A program made the translations under genes and the position numbers. DNA of 64,000 nt from an uncultured Oscillospiraceae bacterium (GTDB lineage Bacteria; Bacillota; Clostridia; Oscillospirales; Acutalibacteraceae), in NCBI GenBank assembly GCA_900554335.1, contig USGT01000002.1, forward strand, positions 62,001 to 126,000. Direction: 5' to 3'. The notes under the pieces were generated by a model, which saw only the letters and a program-made list of their open reading frames with translations, searched no databases and was not told the origin of the DNA. Positions 1 to 6,405 of the stretch are shown piece by piece. Position 1 is the first letter of the stretch. Each line of letters starts with the position of its first letter.

Positions 1-1896
1 AAATGGTGGAAAGATGCTACGGGTTGTTTCCTTGGAAGCACAAAAGACGGCGATATAGTCGCGATTTTGCCGGGTAAATGGTCAGGTTATTTTTATAAAA
101 CTCCTGAAGGCGAAGAAATTAAAATAAACGACAAAACCGCAAAAAACCTTAATGTTGATGCTTTTTGTTTTTACAAATCCTTCCCTCTTACTTCGCTTAG
201 AATAAGAGATCTTATAAAATTTATGATATCGAACATTTCAAAAGCGGATATCTTTTTCATCGTTGGTGCGGCGGTGTTCATGCAGATTCTTGGAATGTTC
301 ACGCCTTATGTTACAAGCGTTGTTTACAATATTTTGATTCCTTCGGGAAGTGATTCGCTGATCTTCCCTGTGGCTTCGCTTATGGTTGGCATTACTCTTG
401 GCAGCCTTATTCTTGGAATCACTAATAAAGTCGTTACAAATAGGTTCCAAGGAAGATTGATTTTAACAGTTAACAGCGCGATTATGATAAGGCTTTTCAG
501 CCTGCCGACAACGTTCTTTAAAAATTACACCGCAGGTGAACTTGCCAGCAGAATGGGCTATATTTCGGTTCTTTGCCAAAAAATAGTAAGTGCGGTTCTT
601 GCAACGGCTCTTCCGGCAATGTTCTCGCTTGGTTATCTTTTCCAGATGTATCAGTATGCCCCGAGCCTTGTTGTTCCTGGAATAGTAATTGTTATCGTAA
701 ATATTGTTTATTTGGTTCTAATAACGCTTTTAAGGCAGGGAATTTACAAAAAGAAACTAGATTTATCCCCGAAGCTTCAGTCGCTTGTTTATGCGCTTTT
801 TGGCGGAATACAGAAAATCAAAGTTACAGGCGCTGAAAAACGTGCTTTTGCAAAATGGGCTGAGCAGTATTCAGAAGTTGAAAAACTTGATTATTCCCCG
901 CCGTTTATTATTAAAATCAGCGGAGTTATCAGCCTTATAATTTCTTCGCTTGGAACCATTTGCCTTTATTATTTTGCCATTGTTTCGGGCGTTAGCCGCG
1001 GCGATTACATCGCGTTTAGTTCGGCTTTTGGGTTAATCAGTTCGGCGCTTATTTCCCTTAGTGAAGTCACGCTTGACTTTGCAAATTTAGGCCCGATTCT
1101 TGACCTTATTAAACCCGTTATGAAAGAAAAACCTGAAAGCAGCGAAGGAAGAAAAATTCCAACTTCAATTTCAGGCGATATTGAAATTTCGAACGTTACT
1201 TTCAAATATTCTGAAGATGGCCCTGTTATTCTCGATGACCTTAATTTATCGATTAAAAAAGGCGAATACCTTGCAATAGTCGGTAAAACAGGTTGCGGAA
1301 AATCCACGCTTATAAGAATTCTTCTTGGCTTTGAAAAGCCTCAGCAAGGGACTGTTTTTTACGGCGGAAAAGACCTTGCAAACCTTGATCTTAGAAGCGT
1401 CAGGCAGAAAATTGGCGTTGTTATGCAAAATGGTTCGCTCTTTCCTGGTGATATTTTCTCGAATATCATTGTTACATCGCCTTGGAAGACCATGGATGAT
1501 GCTTGGGAAGCAGCCAGAATTGCCGGAATTGACGAAGATATCAAAGCAATGCCTATGGGTATGCATACTGTGATTTCTGAGGGCTCAGGAGGAATTTCAG
1601 GCGGCCAGAAGCAAAGATTGATGATTGCAAGGGCGATTATTTCAAAGCCTCAGGTGCTTATTTTCGACGAAGCTACTTCAGCGCTTGACAACATAACTCA
1701 AAGCCACGTTGCGAAGAGTATTTCTTCGTTTAACAGCACGAGAATCGTGGTTGCTCACAGACTTTCGACAATTAAAAACTGCGACAGAATAATTGTTCTT
1801 GACCAAGGCAAAGTTGCCGAAGAGGGTACTTATGAAGAACTCATGAAGCAAAAAGGCCAATTTTACGATTTGGCTATTCGCCAGGTTACAGACTAA
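1..1896 (+). CDS. NHLM-type peptide-export ABC transporter, 5' truncated by window
   Basis: This is a fused membrane and ATPase subunit for export of leader peptides. The frame is open from base 1, so the true start lies outside the window; a TTG at 67 is internal. The visible N-terminus (KWWKDATGCFLGS, then DIVAILPGKWSGYFY) matches the regulatory domain I know from NHLM bacteriocin-system ABC subunits, which lack a C39 peptidase. A transmembrane block follows (about residues 70-370 of the 631 visible). The nucleotide-binding domain has Walker A GKTGCGKST near 428, signature SGGQKQR, Walker B VLIFDEATSALD and the AHRLSTI switch. All ATPase residues are intact. Its peptidase-bearing partner is expected upstream, outside the window. 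Candidate substrates are the GG-leader peptides at 3202-3534 and 6042-6272 and the Nif11-like ORF at 17822. The family call is sure at the ABC exporter level and good for the NHLM type. Confidence 0.85.
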   Translation, partial: KWWKDATGCFLGSTKDGDIVAILPGKWSGYFYKTPEGEEIKINDKTAKNLNVDAFCFYKSFPLTSLRIRDLIKFMISNISKADIFFIVGAAVFMQILGMFTPYVTSVVYNILIPSGSDSLIFPVASLMVGITLGSLILGITNKVVTNRFQGRLILTVNSAIMIRLFSLPTTFFKNYTAGELASRMGYISVLCQKIVSAVLATALPAMFSLGYLFQMYQYAPSLVVPGIVIVIVNIVYLVLITLLRQGIYKKKLDLSPKLQSLVYALFGGIQKIKVTGAEKRAFAKWAEQYSEVEKLDYSPPFIIKISGVISLIISSLGTICLYYFAIVSGVSRGDYIAFSSAFGLISSALISLSEVTLDFANLGPILDLIKPVMKEKPESSEGRKIPTSISGDIEISNVTFKYSEDGPVILDDLNLSIKKGEYLAIVGKTGCGKSTLIRILLGFEKPQQGTVFYGGKDLANLDLRSVRQKIGVVMQNGSLFPGDIFSNIIVTSPWKTMDDAWEAARIAGIDEDIKAMPMGMHTVISEGSGGISGGQKQRLMIARAIISKPQVLIFDEATSALDNITQSHVAKSISSFNSTRIVVAHRLSTIKNCDRIIVLDQGKVAEEGTYEELMKQKGQFYDLAIRQVTD

Positions 1897-1903
1897 AAAA
1901 ATT

Positions 1904-1932
1904 CCCCTGCCAAGAAAGGCGGGGGTTTAATT
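1904..1932 (+). terminator. Terminator of the ABC transporter gene
   Basis: A CCCC(T)GCC / GGCGGGG hairpin starts 8 bases after the stop and is followed by a T-rich run. Confidence 0.75.
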
Positions 1933-2012
1933 TTATATATAAAAAAATGACCTTTTTGCTCGGCCGAGGGGTTGATTATTTAACGCGCAAAGTTTCTAAA
2001 TGATATTATATT

Positions 2013-2041
2013 ATAAAAAAAGTCCCACCGAAATGGTGGGA
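2013..2041 (-). terminator. Terminator of rplL
   Basis: A perfect TCCCACC / GGTGGGA hairpin, followed on the minus strand by a run of seven T, lies 7 bases past the rplL stop. It closes the rplJ-rplL unit against the convergent ABC gene. Confidence 0.9.
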
Positions 2042-2047
2042 TTTAAA

Positions 2048-2422
2048 CTATTTAACTTCGATTTGTGCACCGAGTTCTTCGAGTTGTTTTTTGATTTCTT
2101 CAGCTGCGTCTTTAGCAATTTTTTCTTTAACAGCTTTAGGAGCTTCGTCAACGATAGCTTTAGCTTCTTTGAGGCCGAGTCCTGTGATGTCTTTAACTGC
2201 TTTAACAACTTTCATTTTGTTGTCTCCTGCAGCTTTGAGGATTACGTCAAATTCTGTTTTTTCTTCAGCTGCTGCTGCGCCTGCTACTGGAGCTGCTGCT
2301 ACTGCTACTGGAGCTGCTGCTGATACTCCGAATTCTTCTTCGAGAGCTTTAACGAGTTCGCTGAGTTCGAGAACTGATAAGGTTTTTACTTCTTCAACTA
2401 ATTTTAATACTTTTTCTGACAT
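2048..2422 (-). CDS. rplL: 50S ribosomal protein L7/L12
   Basis: Stalk protein of the large ribosomal subunit, which recruits the translational GTPases. The 124-residue length is typical. The order is an N-terminal dimerisation helix region (VLKLVEEVKTLSVLELSELV), an Ala/Val-rich hinge (about 34-52), and the globular C-terminal domain with KTEFDVIL and the conserved KVVKAVKDITGLGLKEAK helix. It lies directly downstream of rplJ, with which it forms the L10(L12)n complex, and is co-transcribed from the rplJ promoter and leader. A GGAGGTAA-type ribosome site precedes the ATG. Nothing unusual is seen. Confidence 0.98.
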   Translation of the reverse strand: MSEKVLKLVEEVKTLSVLELSELVKALEEEFGVSAAAPVAVAAAPVAGAAAAEEKTEFDVILKAAGDNKMKVVKAVKDITGLGLKEAKAIVDEAPKAVKEKIAKDAAEEIKKQLEELGAQIEVK

Positions 2423-2458
2423 TATTATTTACCTCCAAAAAATTTTTAAAAATTAAAT

Positions 2459-2998
2459 TTATGCGTTTTCCGCACCTTTCTTTTCAGCAATAGCATTTAA
2501 TGCTACTACTAAGCCTTTCATGATACCACTCAAGGCAGTTGCAAGTCCTGTAATCGGGGCGTTCAAGCCGCGAAGAACTTGAGCAACGAGAACTTCCCTT
2601 GACGGGAGTTTTGCGAGGTTTGAAACCTCTGAACTATTGATTACGCTGCCATCGATGAATCCTGATTTAATTTTGAAGAATTCATGATCTTTAGCGAAAT
2701 CGCAAAGAACTTTAGATGCTGCAACGTAGTCATCTTTGCTGATTGCAATAGCTGTTGAGCCGTGAAGAACTGAAGAGAGATCTCCGAGCCCTGCTTCTTC
2801 TGCTGCACGTTTGAGAAGAGTGTTTTTAATAACTAAATATTCAACACCTGATTCTCTGAGTGTTTTTCTGAGTTTAGTGTCATCTTCAACGTTAATTCCT
2901 TGATATTGAACTAAAACTCCGGCACATGAAGACTTAAGTTTTTCTACAACGCTGCTAACTATTGCCTTTTTTTCTTCTAAAACTTTGATACTTGGCAA
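2459..2998 (-). CDS. rplJ: 50S ribosomal protein L10 (TTG start)
   Basis: L10 anchors the L7/L12 dimers to the ribosome and represses its own mRNA. I set the start at a TTG at 2998 because AGGAGGTG sits six bases upstream and the protein then begins PSIKVLEEKKAIV, as in other L10 proteins (179 residues). A longer ATG frame reaching 3079 runs back through the structured leader and is not expected to be used. The conserved pattern VLVQYQGINVEDDTKLRKTLRE is followed by VIKNTLLKRAAEEAG. It is followed by rplL after 36 bases. Confidence 0.95.
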   Translation of the reverse strand: MPSIKVLEEKKAIVSSVVEKLKSSCAGVLVQYQGINVEDDTKLRKTLRESGVEYLVIKNTLLKRAAEEAGLGDLSSVLHGSTAIAISKDDYVAASKVLCDFAKDHEFFKIKSGFIDGSVINSSEVSNLAKLPSREVLVAQVLRGLNAPITGLATALSGIMKGLVVALNAIAEKKGAENA

Positions 2999-3002
2999 GT
3001 CT

Positions 3003-3160
3003 TTCACCTCCTGATTAAAATTAAGCATGAAAAAAATCGCCGGTTTCAAATTACCCCAAAGAGCAAGATGAATCGGCAATGTAAATATACGTCCGGATTA
3101 TCCTCGGTAGGCAAATTTAAACTCTTTTGAGCACCTACTGTCTTTGGAATAATTATTAAT
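3003..3160 (-). promoter_or_regulatory. L10 leader: autoregulatory 5' UTR of rplJ-rplL
   Basis: The minus-strand 5' UTR contains CAAAGACAGTAGGTGC, then TTTAAATTTGCCTACCGAGG. This is the pairing and kink-turn signature of the Firmicutes L10 leader, which binds L10-L12. A second hairpin downstream (GCCGATTC with GAAACCGGC, followed by T7) looks like the attenuator controlled by it. The leader fills the space between promoter and RBS. Confidence 0.85.
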
Positions 3161-3164
3161 TAGT

Positions 3165-3193
3165 ATTTTACTATTAAACTTTTTGTTTGTCAA
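3165..3193 (-). promoter_or_regulatory. Sigma-A promoter of rplJ-rplL
   Basis: TTGACA (3193-3188), a 17-base spacer and TAAAAT (3170-3165) on the minus strand. The -35 box begins 9 bases beyond the stop codon of the upstream peptide gene. Confidence 0.9.
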
Positions 3194-3201
3194 GCCTAAA
3201 T

Positions 3202-3534
3202 TTATTTTTTGTTTAAAAAGTTTACGATTGCTTTTCCAACGGTTGCTCCTGCGGCTGCTCCAGCGGTTAAACCGGCAATTCGAGTAGTAATTGAAGTTAA
3301 TATAAAGGTTGAATCTACTGCAACGGCTAGAACTCCATTGCTATTTTTGGCGATGCAATGGCCAGTTTTAAGGTTTATGTAGCTTGCTAAACAAGTGGCA
3401 TAAGCGTCGCCTGCTAATGAGCCGATTGCGGTGCATGTGGCCATGATAGCTTTGTCTCTTGCTCCTTTTAAACTTATTCCTCCTGTTACTTCGTTTAATT
3501 CATTTTCGTTTAGTGCGGTTAAATTGGTTTTCAT
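3202..3534 (-). CDS. Double-glycine leader peptide, bacteriocin-like precursor (110 aa)
   Basis: The first 19 residues end LNENELNEVTGG, the classic leader cleaved after Gly-Gly by a C39-peptidase ABC exporter. The predicted 91-residue core starts ISLKGARDK and contains three cysteines (MATC, ATCL, TGHC). It ends in a hydrophobic Gly/Ala-rich segment (LTAGAAAGATVGKAIV) resembling class II bacteriocins. It has a good ribosome site (AGAGGAG, 9 bases before ATG) and its own promoter. It sits between rplA and rplJ, an unusual place, while an NHLM-type exporter subunit lies about 1.3 kb away, convergent. Bacteriocin activity is inferred; a signalling peptide is an alternative. No modification enzyme is adjacent. 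Confidence 0.8.
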   Translation of the reverse strand: MKTNLTALNENELNEVTGGISLKGARDKAIMATCTAIGSLAGDAYATCLASYINLKTGHCIAKNSNGVLAVAVDSTFILTSITTRIAGLTAGAAAGATVGKAIVNFLNKK

Positions 3535-3568
3535 GTGGTTAAGCTCCTCTAATTGATACTTTACTCGA

Positions 3569-3597
3569 ATTATAACATATTTTTAAAATTTAGCAAA
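3569..3597 (-). promoter_or_regulatory. Promoter of GG-leader peptide 1
   Basis: TTTGCT (3597-3592), 17-base spacer, TATAAT (3574-3569) with an extended TG element. It shows the peptide gene is an independent transcription unit inserted in the ribosomal cluster. Confidence 0.8.
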
Positions 3598-3602
3598 CAA
3601 AA

Positions 3603-3631
3603 TAAAAACCTACCCTTTTTTCAAAGGCAGG
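3603..3631 (-). terminator. Terminator of rplK-rplA
   Basis: CCTGCC / GGTAGG stem (one G-U pair) followed by TTTTTATTTT on the minus strand, 13 bases past the rplA stop. It separates rplA from the peptide gene. Confidence 0.8.
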
Positions 3632-3643
3632 CTTAAACTCAAA

Positions 3644-4345
3644 TTATTGAGCGTTTTCGAGCTTACTTGTGTTAATTTTAACACCAGGGCCCATGCTTGA
3701 AGAAACAACGCAAGATTTAATGTATTGACCTTTTGTTGCTTCAGGACGTGCTTTAACGATTGCTCCCATCAAAGCTTCGTAGTTTTCGCTTAATTTTTCT
3801 TCGCCGAAAGAAGCTTTTCCGATTGGGCAGTGAATGATGTTTGTTTTGTCAAGACGGTATTCAATTTTACCTGCTTTAGCATCTTTTACTGCTTTAGCAA
3901 CGTCCATGGTTACTGTGCCGGCTTTTGGGTTTGGCATTAAGCCGCGCGGTCCTAAAATTTTACCGAGTCTTCCAACAACGCCCATCATGTCAGGTGTTGT
4001 AATGAGAACATCGAAATCCATCCAGTTTTCTGATTGGATTTTTTGAGCCATTTCTTCTGCTCCAACGTAATCTGCTCCTGCTTCTTTAGCGAGTTTTTCA
4101 TTGTCGCCTCTGCAGATTACTAAAATTTTGATTTTCTTACCGGTTCCGTTTGGTAAGATGATTGCGCCTCTAACTTGTTGATCAACGTGTCTTGAATCAA
4201 CGCCGAGCCTTACGTGCAATTCTATTGTTTCATCAAATTTAGCTTTAGCTGTTTTTACGCAAATTCCAAGTGCTTCTTTAGCGTCGTATGAAGCAGATGG
4301 ATCGTATGATTTAATACTATCTCTGTATTTCTTTCCGTATTTCAT
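3644..4345 (-). CDS. rplA: 50S ribosomal protein L1
   Basis: Builds the L1 stalk that handles E-site tRNA, and is usually a translational repressor of its own operon. The 233-residue length is typical and the L1 signature GRLGKILGPRGLMPNPKAG is intact. The start has CAGGAGG seven bases upstream of the ATG. It follows rplK after 58 bases that contain a GTGGGAGG...ACCAC element also found before rplK. In most Firmicutes rplA is followed directly by rplJ; here a terminator and a peptide gene intervene. Confidence 0.98.
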   Translation of the reverse strand: MKYGKKYRDSIKSYDPSASYDAKEALGICVKTAKAKFDETIELHVRLGVDSRHVDQQVRGAIILPNGTGKKIKILVICRGDNEKLAKEAGADYVGAEEMAQKIQSENWMDFDVLITTPDMMGVVGRLGKILGPRGLMPNPKAGTVTMDVAKAVKDAKAGKIEYRLDKTNIIHCPIGKASFGEEKLSENYEALMGAIVKARPEATKGQYIKSCVVSSSMGPGVKINTSKLENAQ

Positions 4346-4363
4346 TCTTTTCCTCCTGAATTA

Positions 4364-4391
4364 GTGGTAAAATCGGATTTTTTCCTCCCAC
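4364..4391 (-). promoter_or_regulatory. r-protein leader-like element before rplA
   Basis: On the minus strand GTGGGAGG, a short AT-rich stretch, then TTTACCAC pairs its ends (GTGG with CCAC). A second copy precedes rplK. Conserved GTGGGAG...ACCAC elements in this operon are plausibly L1 binding sites for feedback control; the role is inferred. Confidence 0.5.
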
Positions 4392-4403
4392 CCAACGTGG
4401 CGA

Positions 4404-4829
4404 TTAATCAACAACTTCAATGCCCATACTTCTTGCAGTACCGGCAACCATTGACATAGCAGTTTCAATATTTGCAGCGTTTAAGTCTGGCATTTTTTGT
4501 TCTGCTATTTTCTTAACTTGTTCTTTTGTGATTTTTGCAACTTTTGTTTTGTTTGGAACCCCTGAACCGGATTCGATTCCACAAGCTTTTTTGATTAAAA
4601 CAGGAGCTGGTGGAGTTTTAGTTACAAATGTGAATGATCTGTCTTCATAAATAGTTATGACAACAGGAATGATAAGACCAATGTCGTTTTTAGTACGGTC
4701 ATTGAATTCTTTTGTAAATCCCATGATGTTAATTCCGTGAGGTCCGAGTGCCGAACCTACCGGTGGTGCCGGGGTTGCTTTACCGGCTGGGATTTGTAAC
4801 TTTACGATTGATTTGACTTTTTGAGCCAA
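4404..4829 (-). CDS. rplK: 50S ribosomal protein L11 (TTG start)
   Basis: L11 binds the GTPase-associated centre of 23S rRNA. I place the start at a TTG (4829) six bases after GGAGGTG, giving AQKVKSIVKLQIPAGKA and 141 residues, the usual size. An upstream ATG frame to 4868 lacks a ribosome site. PPVGSALGPHGINIMGF and the C-terminal QKMPDLNA...AGTARSMGI region are standard. It is followed by rplA. Confidence 0.97.
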   Translation of the reverse strand: MAQKVKSIVKLQIPAGKATPAPPVGSALGPHGINIMGFTKEFNDRTKNDIGLIIPVVITIYEDRSFTFVTKTPPAPVLIKKACGIESGSGVPNKTKVAKITKEQVKKIAEQKMPDLNAANIETAMSMVAGTARSMGIEVVD

Positions 4830-4849
4830 TGTCTGCACCTCCAAGTTTT

Positions 4850-4892
4850 GTGGTAAACTGCGAAGCAATTATAAAATTTTTGCCTCTCCCAC
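4850..4892 (-). promoter_or_regulatory. r-protein leader-like element before rplK
   Basis: Second copy of the minus-strand pattern GTGGGAGAGG ... TTTACCAC, here with a longer loop. It is preceded by a small perfect stem (TGAGAAT/ATTCTCA type, 4895-4909). Position and repetition suggest ribosomal-protein feedback control of rplK-rplA; this is inferred. Confidence 0.5.
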
Positions 4893-4945
4893 GCTGAGAA
4901 TTATTCTCATTTTTAAAAAATTGATTTTGATTTTGCCAGCCTTTT

Positions 4946-5467
4946 TTACATTACAGGTTCAAGCTGACTGAGAGAAACTTCTGCTGGAGTTTCTCTTCCG
5001 AACATTGACACAACGACTTTTGCTACCTTGTTTTCTGTGTCAATTTCAGTAACCTTACCCACCATATTGGCGAGCGCTCCTTCAGTAATTCTAACTGACT
5101 CTCCAACGGAGTATGAAAGCTTGATAGTGCGTTTATCTACGCCGAGCTTTTTAACTTCATCAGCGGTCAGAGGAATCGGCTTGGTTGAAGAGCCTACAAA
5201 ACCGGCACAACCTCTTATGTTTCTAACAATATACCATGAATAATCGCTAAGAACCATTTTGACTAAAACATAACCCGGAAAAATCTTTCTTTCGACTTCT
5301 TTTTCTTTGTTATCTTTTATTTCAATGACGGTTTCGGTAGGAATTTTAATATCTTGAATAAGATTTTCTATTCCTCTGCTTTCCACGGTTTTTTTGAGGT
5401 TTGATGCGACTTTGTTTTCGTAGCCGGAATAGGTATGAACCACATACCATTTTGCCTCGTCAGACAC
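4946..5467 (-). CDS. nusG: Transcription elongation/antitermination factor NusG (GTG start)
   Basis: RNA polymerase-associated factor coupling transcription to translation and Rho. The NGN domain begins KWYVVHTYSGYENKVASNL. The C-terminal KOW motif is GESVRITEGALANMVGKV, and the protein ends at VSLSQLEPVM. The 173-residue length is standard. GTG is the first codon; GGAGAGG lies a dozen bases upstream. It sits after secE in the canonical rpmG-secE-nusG order. Confidence 0.97.
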   Translation of the reverse strand: MSDEAKWYVVHTYSGYENKVASNLKKTVESRGIENLIQDIKIPTETVIEIKDNKEKEVERKIFPGYVLVKMVLSDYSWYIVRNIRGCAGFVGSSTKPIPLTADEVKKLGVDKRTIKLSYSVGESVRITEGALANMVGKVTEIDTENKVAKVVVSMFGRETPAEVSLSQLEPVM

Positions 5468-5493
5468 GTTTCATCTTTCCTCTCCGGTTTAAC

Positions 5494-5721
5494 TTACTTT
5501 CCACTTGATACTGACATTACAAGCCCTAAAATTTCAAGGAGCCCTGCATCAAGTGCTGCAACAAAAACGCCCATAATGAAAATCATAGCAAGTACGATTC
5601 CGGTGTTTTTGAAGACTGTTCTCTGAGTCGGCCAAACAATTTTTTTCAGCTCAACTTTGTACTCTCTGAAGTAGTTTTTGATTTTCGTCCATAAACCTGC
5701 TTTTTTCTTAGTATCGCTCAT
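5494..5721 (-). CDS. secE: Preprotein translocase subunit SecE
   Basis: Single-span essential subunit of the SecYEG channel. At 75 residues it is typical of the short Gram-positive form: a basic amphipathic segment with the conserved YKVELKKIVWPTQ motif, then one transmembrane helix (about residues 42-66). It is co-transcribed with rpmG upstream and nusG downstream. Confidence 0.97.
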   Translation of the reverse strand: MSDTKKKAGLWTKIKNYFREYKVELKKIVWPTQRTVFKNTGIVLAMIFIMGVFVAALDAGLLEILGLVMSVSSGK

Positions 5722-5742
5722 TGTTTTGCCTCCAGTCTAAAC

Positions 5743-5892
5743 TTACTTCGTTTCTTTATGCAGAGTGTGTTTCCTACAAAAACGGCAATGTTTGTTCATC
5801 TGGATTCTATCCGGATTACTTCTTTTGTTTTTTGTAGTTTCGTAATTTCGCTGTTTGCATTCTGTGCAAGCGAGCGTAACTTTTACTCTCAT
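5743..5892 (-). CDS. rpmG: 50S ribosomal protein L33
   Basis: Small zinc-binding ribosomal protein of 49 residues beginning MRVKVTLACTECKQRNY. It has two CxxC pairs (CTEC and CRFC), so it is the zinc-containing form. GGGAGGTG lies eight bases before the ATG. It is the first gene of the rpmG-secE-nusG unit, the normal arrangement. Confidence 0.96.
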   Translation of the reverse strand: MRVKVTLACTECKQRNYETTKNKRSNPDRIQMNKHCRFCRKHTLHKETK

Positions 5893-5931
5893 TTACGGCA
5901 CCTCCCGGTATTTTCGGAATAATATAGCCTC

Positions 5932-5968
5932 CCTCTGAAACATTTCTTCCGTGTTTCGAAATCAGAGG
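5932..5968 (-). promoter_or_regulatory. Hairpin in the rpmG 5' UTR
   Basis: A perfect CCTCTGA / TCAGAGG stem with internal partial pairing lies just downstream of the transcription start, between promoter and RBS. No terminator T-run follows; the role is unknown. Confidence 0.45.
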
Positions 5969-5975
5969 TAGTCAA

Positions 5976-6004
5976 ATTTTATCATAATTTTTTTTAAAAG
6001 TCAA
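5976..6004 (-). promoter_or_regulatory. Sigma-A promoter of rpmG-secE-nusG
   Basis: TTGACT (6004-5999), 17-base spacer, TAAAAT (5981-5976) on the minus strand. Confidence 0.9.
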
Positions 6005-6041
6005 CCTAAAATTATAAATTGTTGGGTAAATAGCCAAATTT

Positions 6042-6272
6042 TTAGTTATGATAAAAATATTCTATTGGGTACCTCTTTCTTGGTCCGGTTTCTCTTATTT
6101 CAAGAGTGTGCTCTTGCTTTTTCTTTGAAATGTAAATTACTGTGCCTATTACTGCTATCACTGAAGCTGCCACCACTGCGCCGGCTGCTGTGCTAATCAT
6201 TTTCAAAGCGCCATCGCTTATTCCTCCGGTCACGTTTTCCAGCATTTCTTCTGAAAGCTCGAATTTCTGCAT
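6042..6272 (-). CDS. Double-glycine leader peptide, membrane-type (76 aa)
   Basis: The 17-residue leader ends LSEEMLENVTGG, closely matching the leader logic of the peptide gene at 3202-3534. The predicted 59-residue core has a strong hydrophobic helix (about residues 29-49: AAGAVVAASVIAVIGTVIYI). A basic tail follows (SKKKQEHTLEIRETGPRKR). It has no cysteine. GGAGGG lies seven bases before ATG, and it has its own promoter with a perfect palindrome just upstream. It lies upstream of rpmG in the same orientation. A secreted bacteriocin-like or membrane-active peptide is inferred from the leader; no immunity gene is recognisable next to it. Confidence 0.78.
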   Translation of the reverse strand: MQKFELSEEMLENVTGGISDGALKMISTAAGAVVAASVIAVIGTVIYISKKKQEHTLEIRETGPRKRYPIEYFYHN

Positions 6273-6315
6273 TTTTATTCCCTCCTATTGATTTTTGATT
6301 TTATCTATAAATAAA

Positions 6316-6343
6316 ATTATAAACTTAAATCCAGCTAAGTCAA
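6316..6343 (-). promoter_or_regulatory. Promoter of GG-leader peptide 2
   Basis: TTGACT (6343-6338), 16-base spacer, TATAAT (6321-6316). Confidence 0.8.
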
Positions 6344-6348
6344 TAGAT

Positions 6349-6364
6349 TATGTGTATACACATA
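6349..6364. repeat. Perfect palindrome TATGTGTATACACATA
   Basis: A 16-base perfect inverted repeat made of TATGTGTA and its complement, immediately upstream of the peptide-2 -35 box. The same half-site is repeated around the parA locus at 26.8-28.7 kb. It may be an operator for this gene or an outlying partition-protein site. Confidence 0.65.
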
Positions 6365-6375
6365 TGATTATACAA

Positions 6376-6399
6376 AATAAAAAGCCGGAATCAACCGGC
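6376..6399 (-). terminator. Terminator of the PTS operon
   Basis: GCCGG / CCGGC hairpin followed on the minus strand by TTTTTATTTT, 7 bases beyond the EIIBC stop. Confidence 0.88.
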
Positions 6400-6405
6400 C
6401 TTAAA

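Noticed and set aside
2000..2323. 107-residue plus-strand ORF over rplL
   Set aside because: Antisense shadow of rplL; its Cys/Phe-rich sequence is the complement of Ala/Lys/Glu codons.
3074..3079. Upstream ATG for rplJ giving 206 residues
   Set aside because: It lies inside the structured L10 leader and lacks a ribosome site; the TTG at 2998 has AGGAGGTG and the conserved N-terminus.
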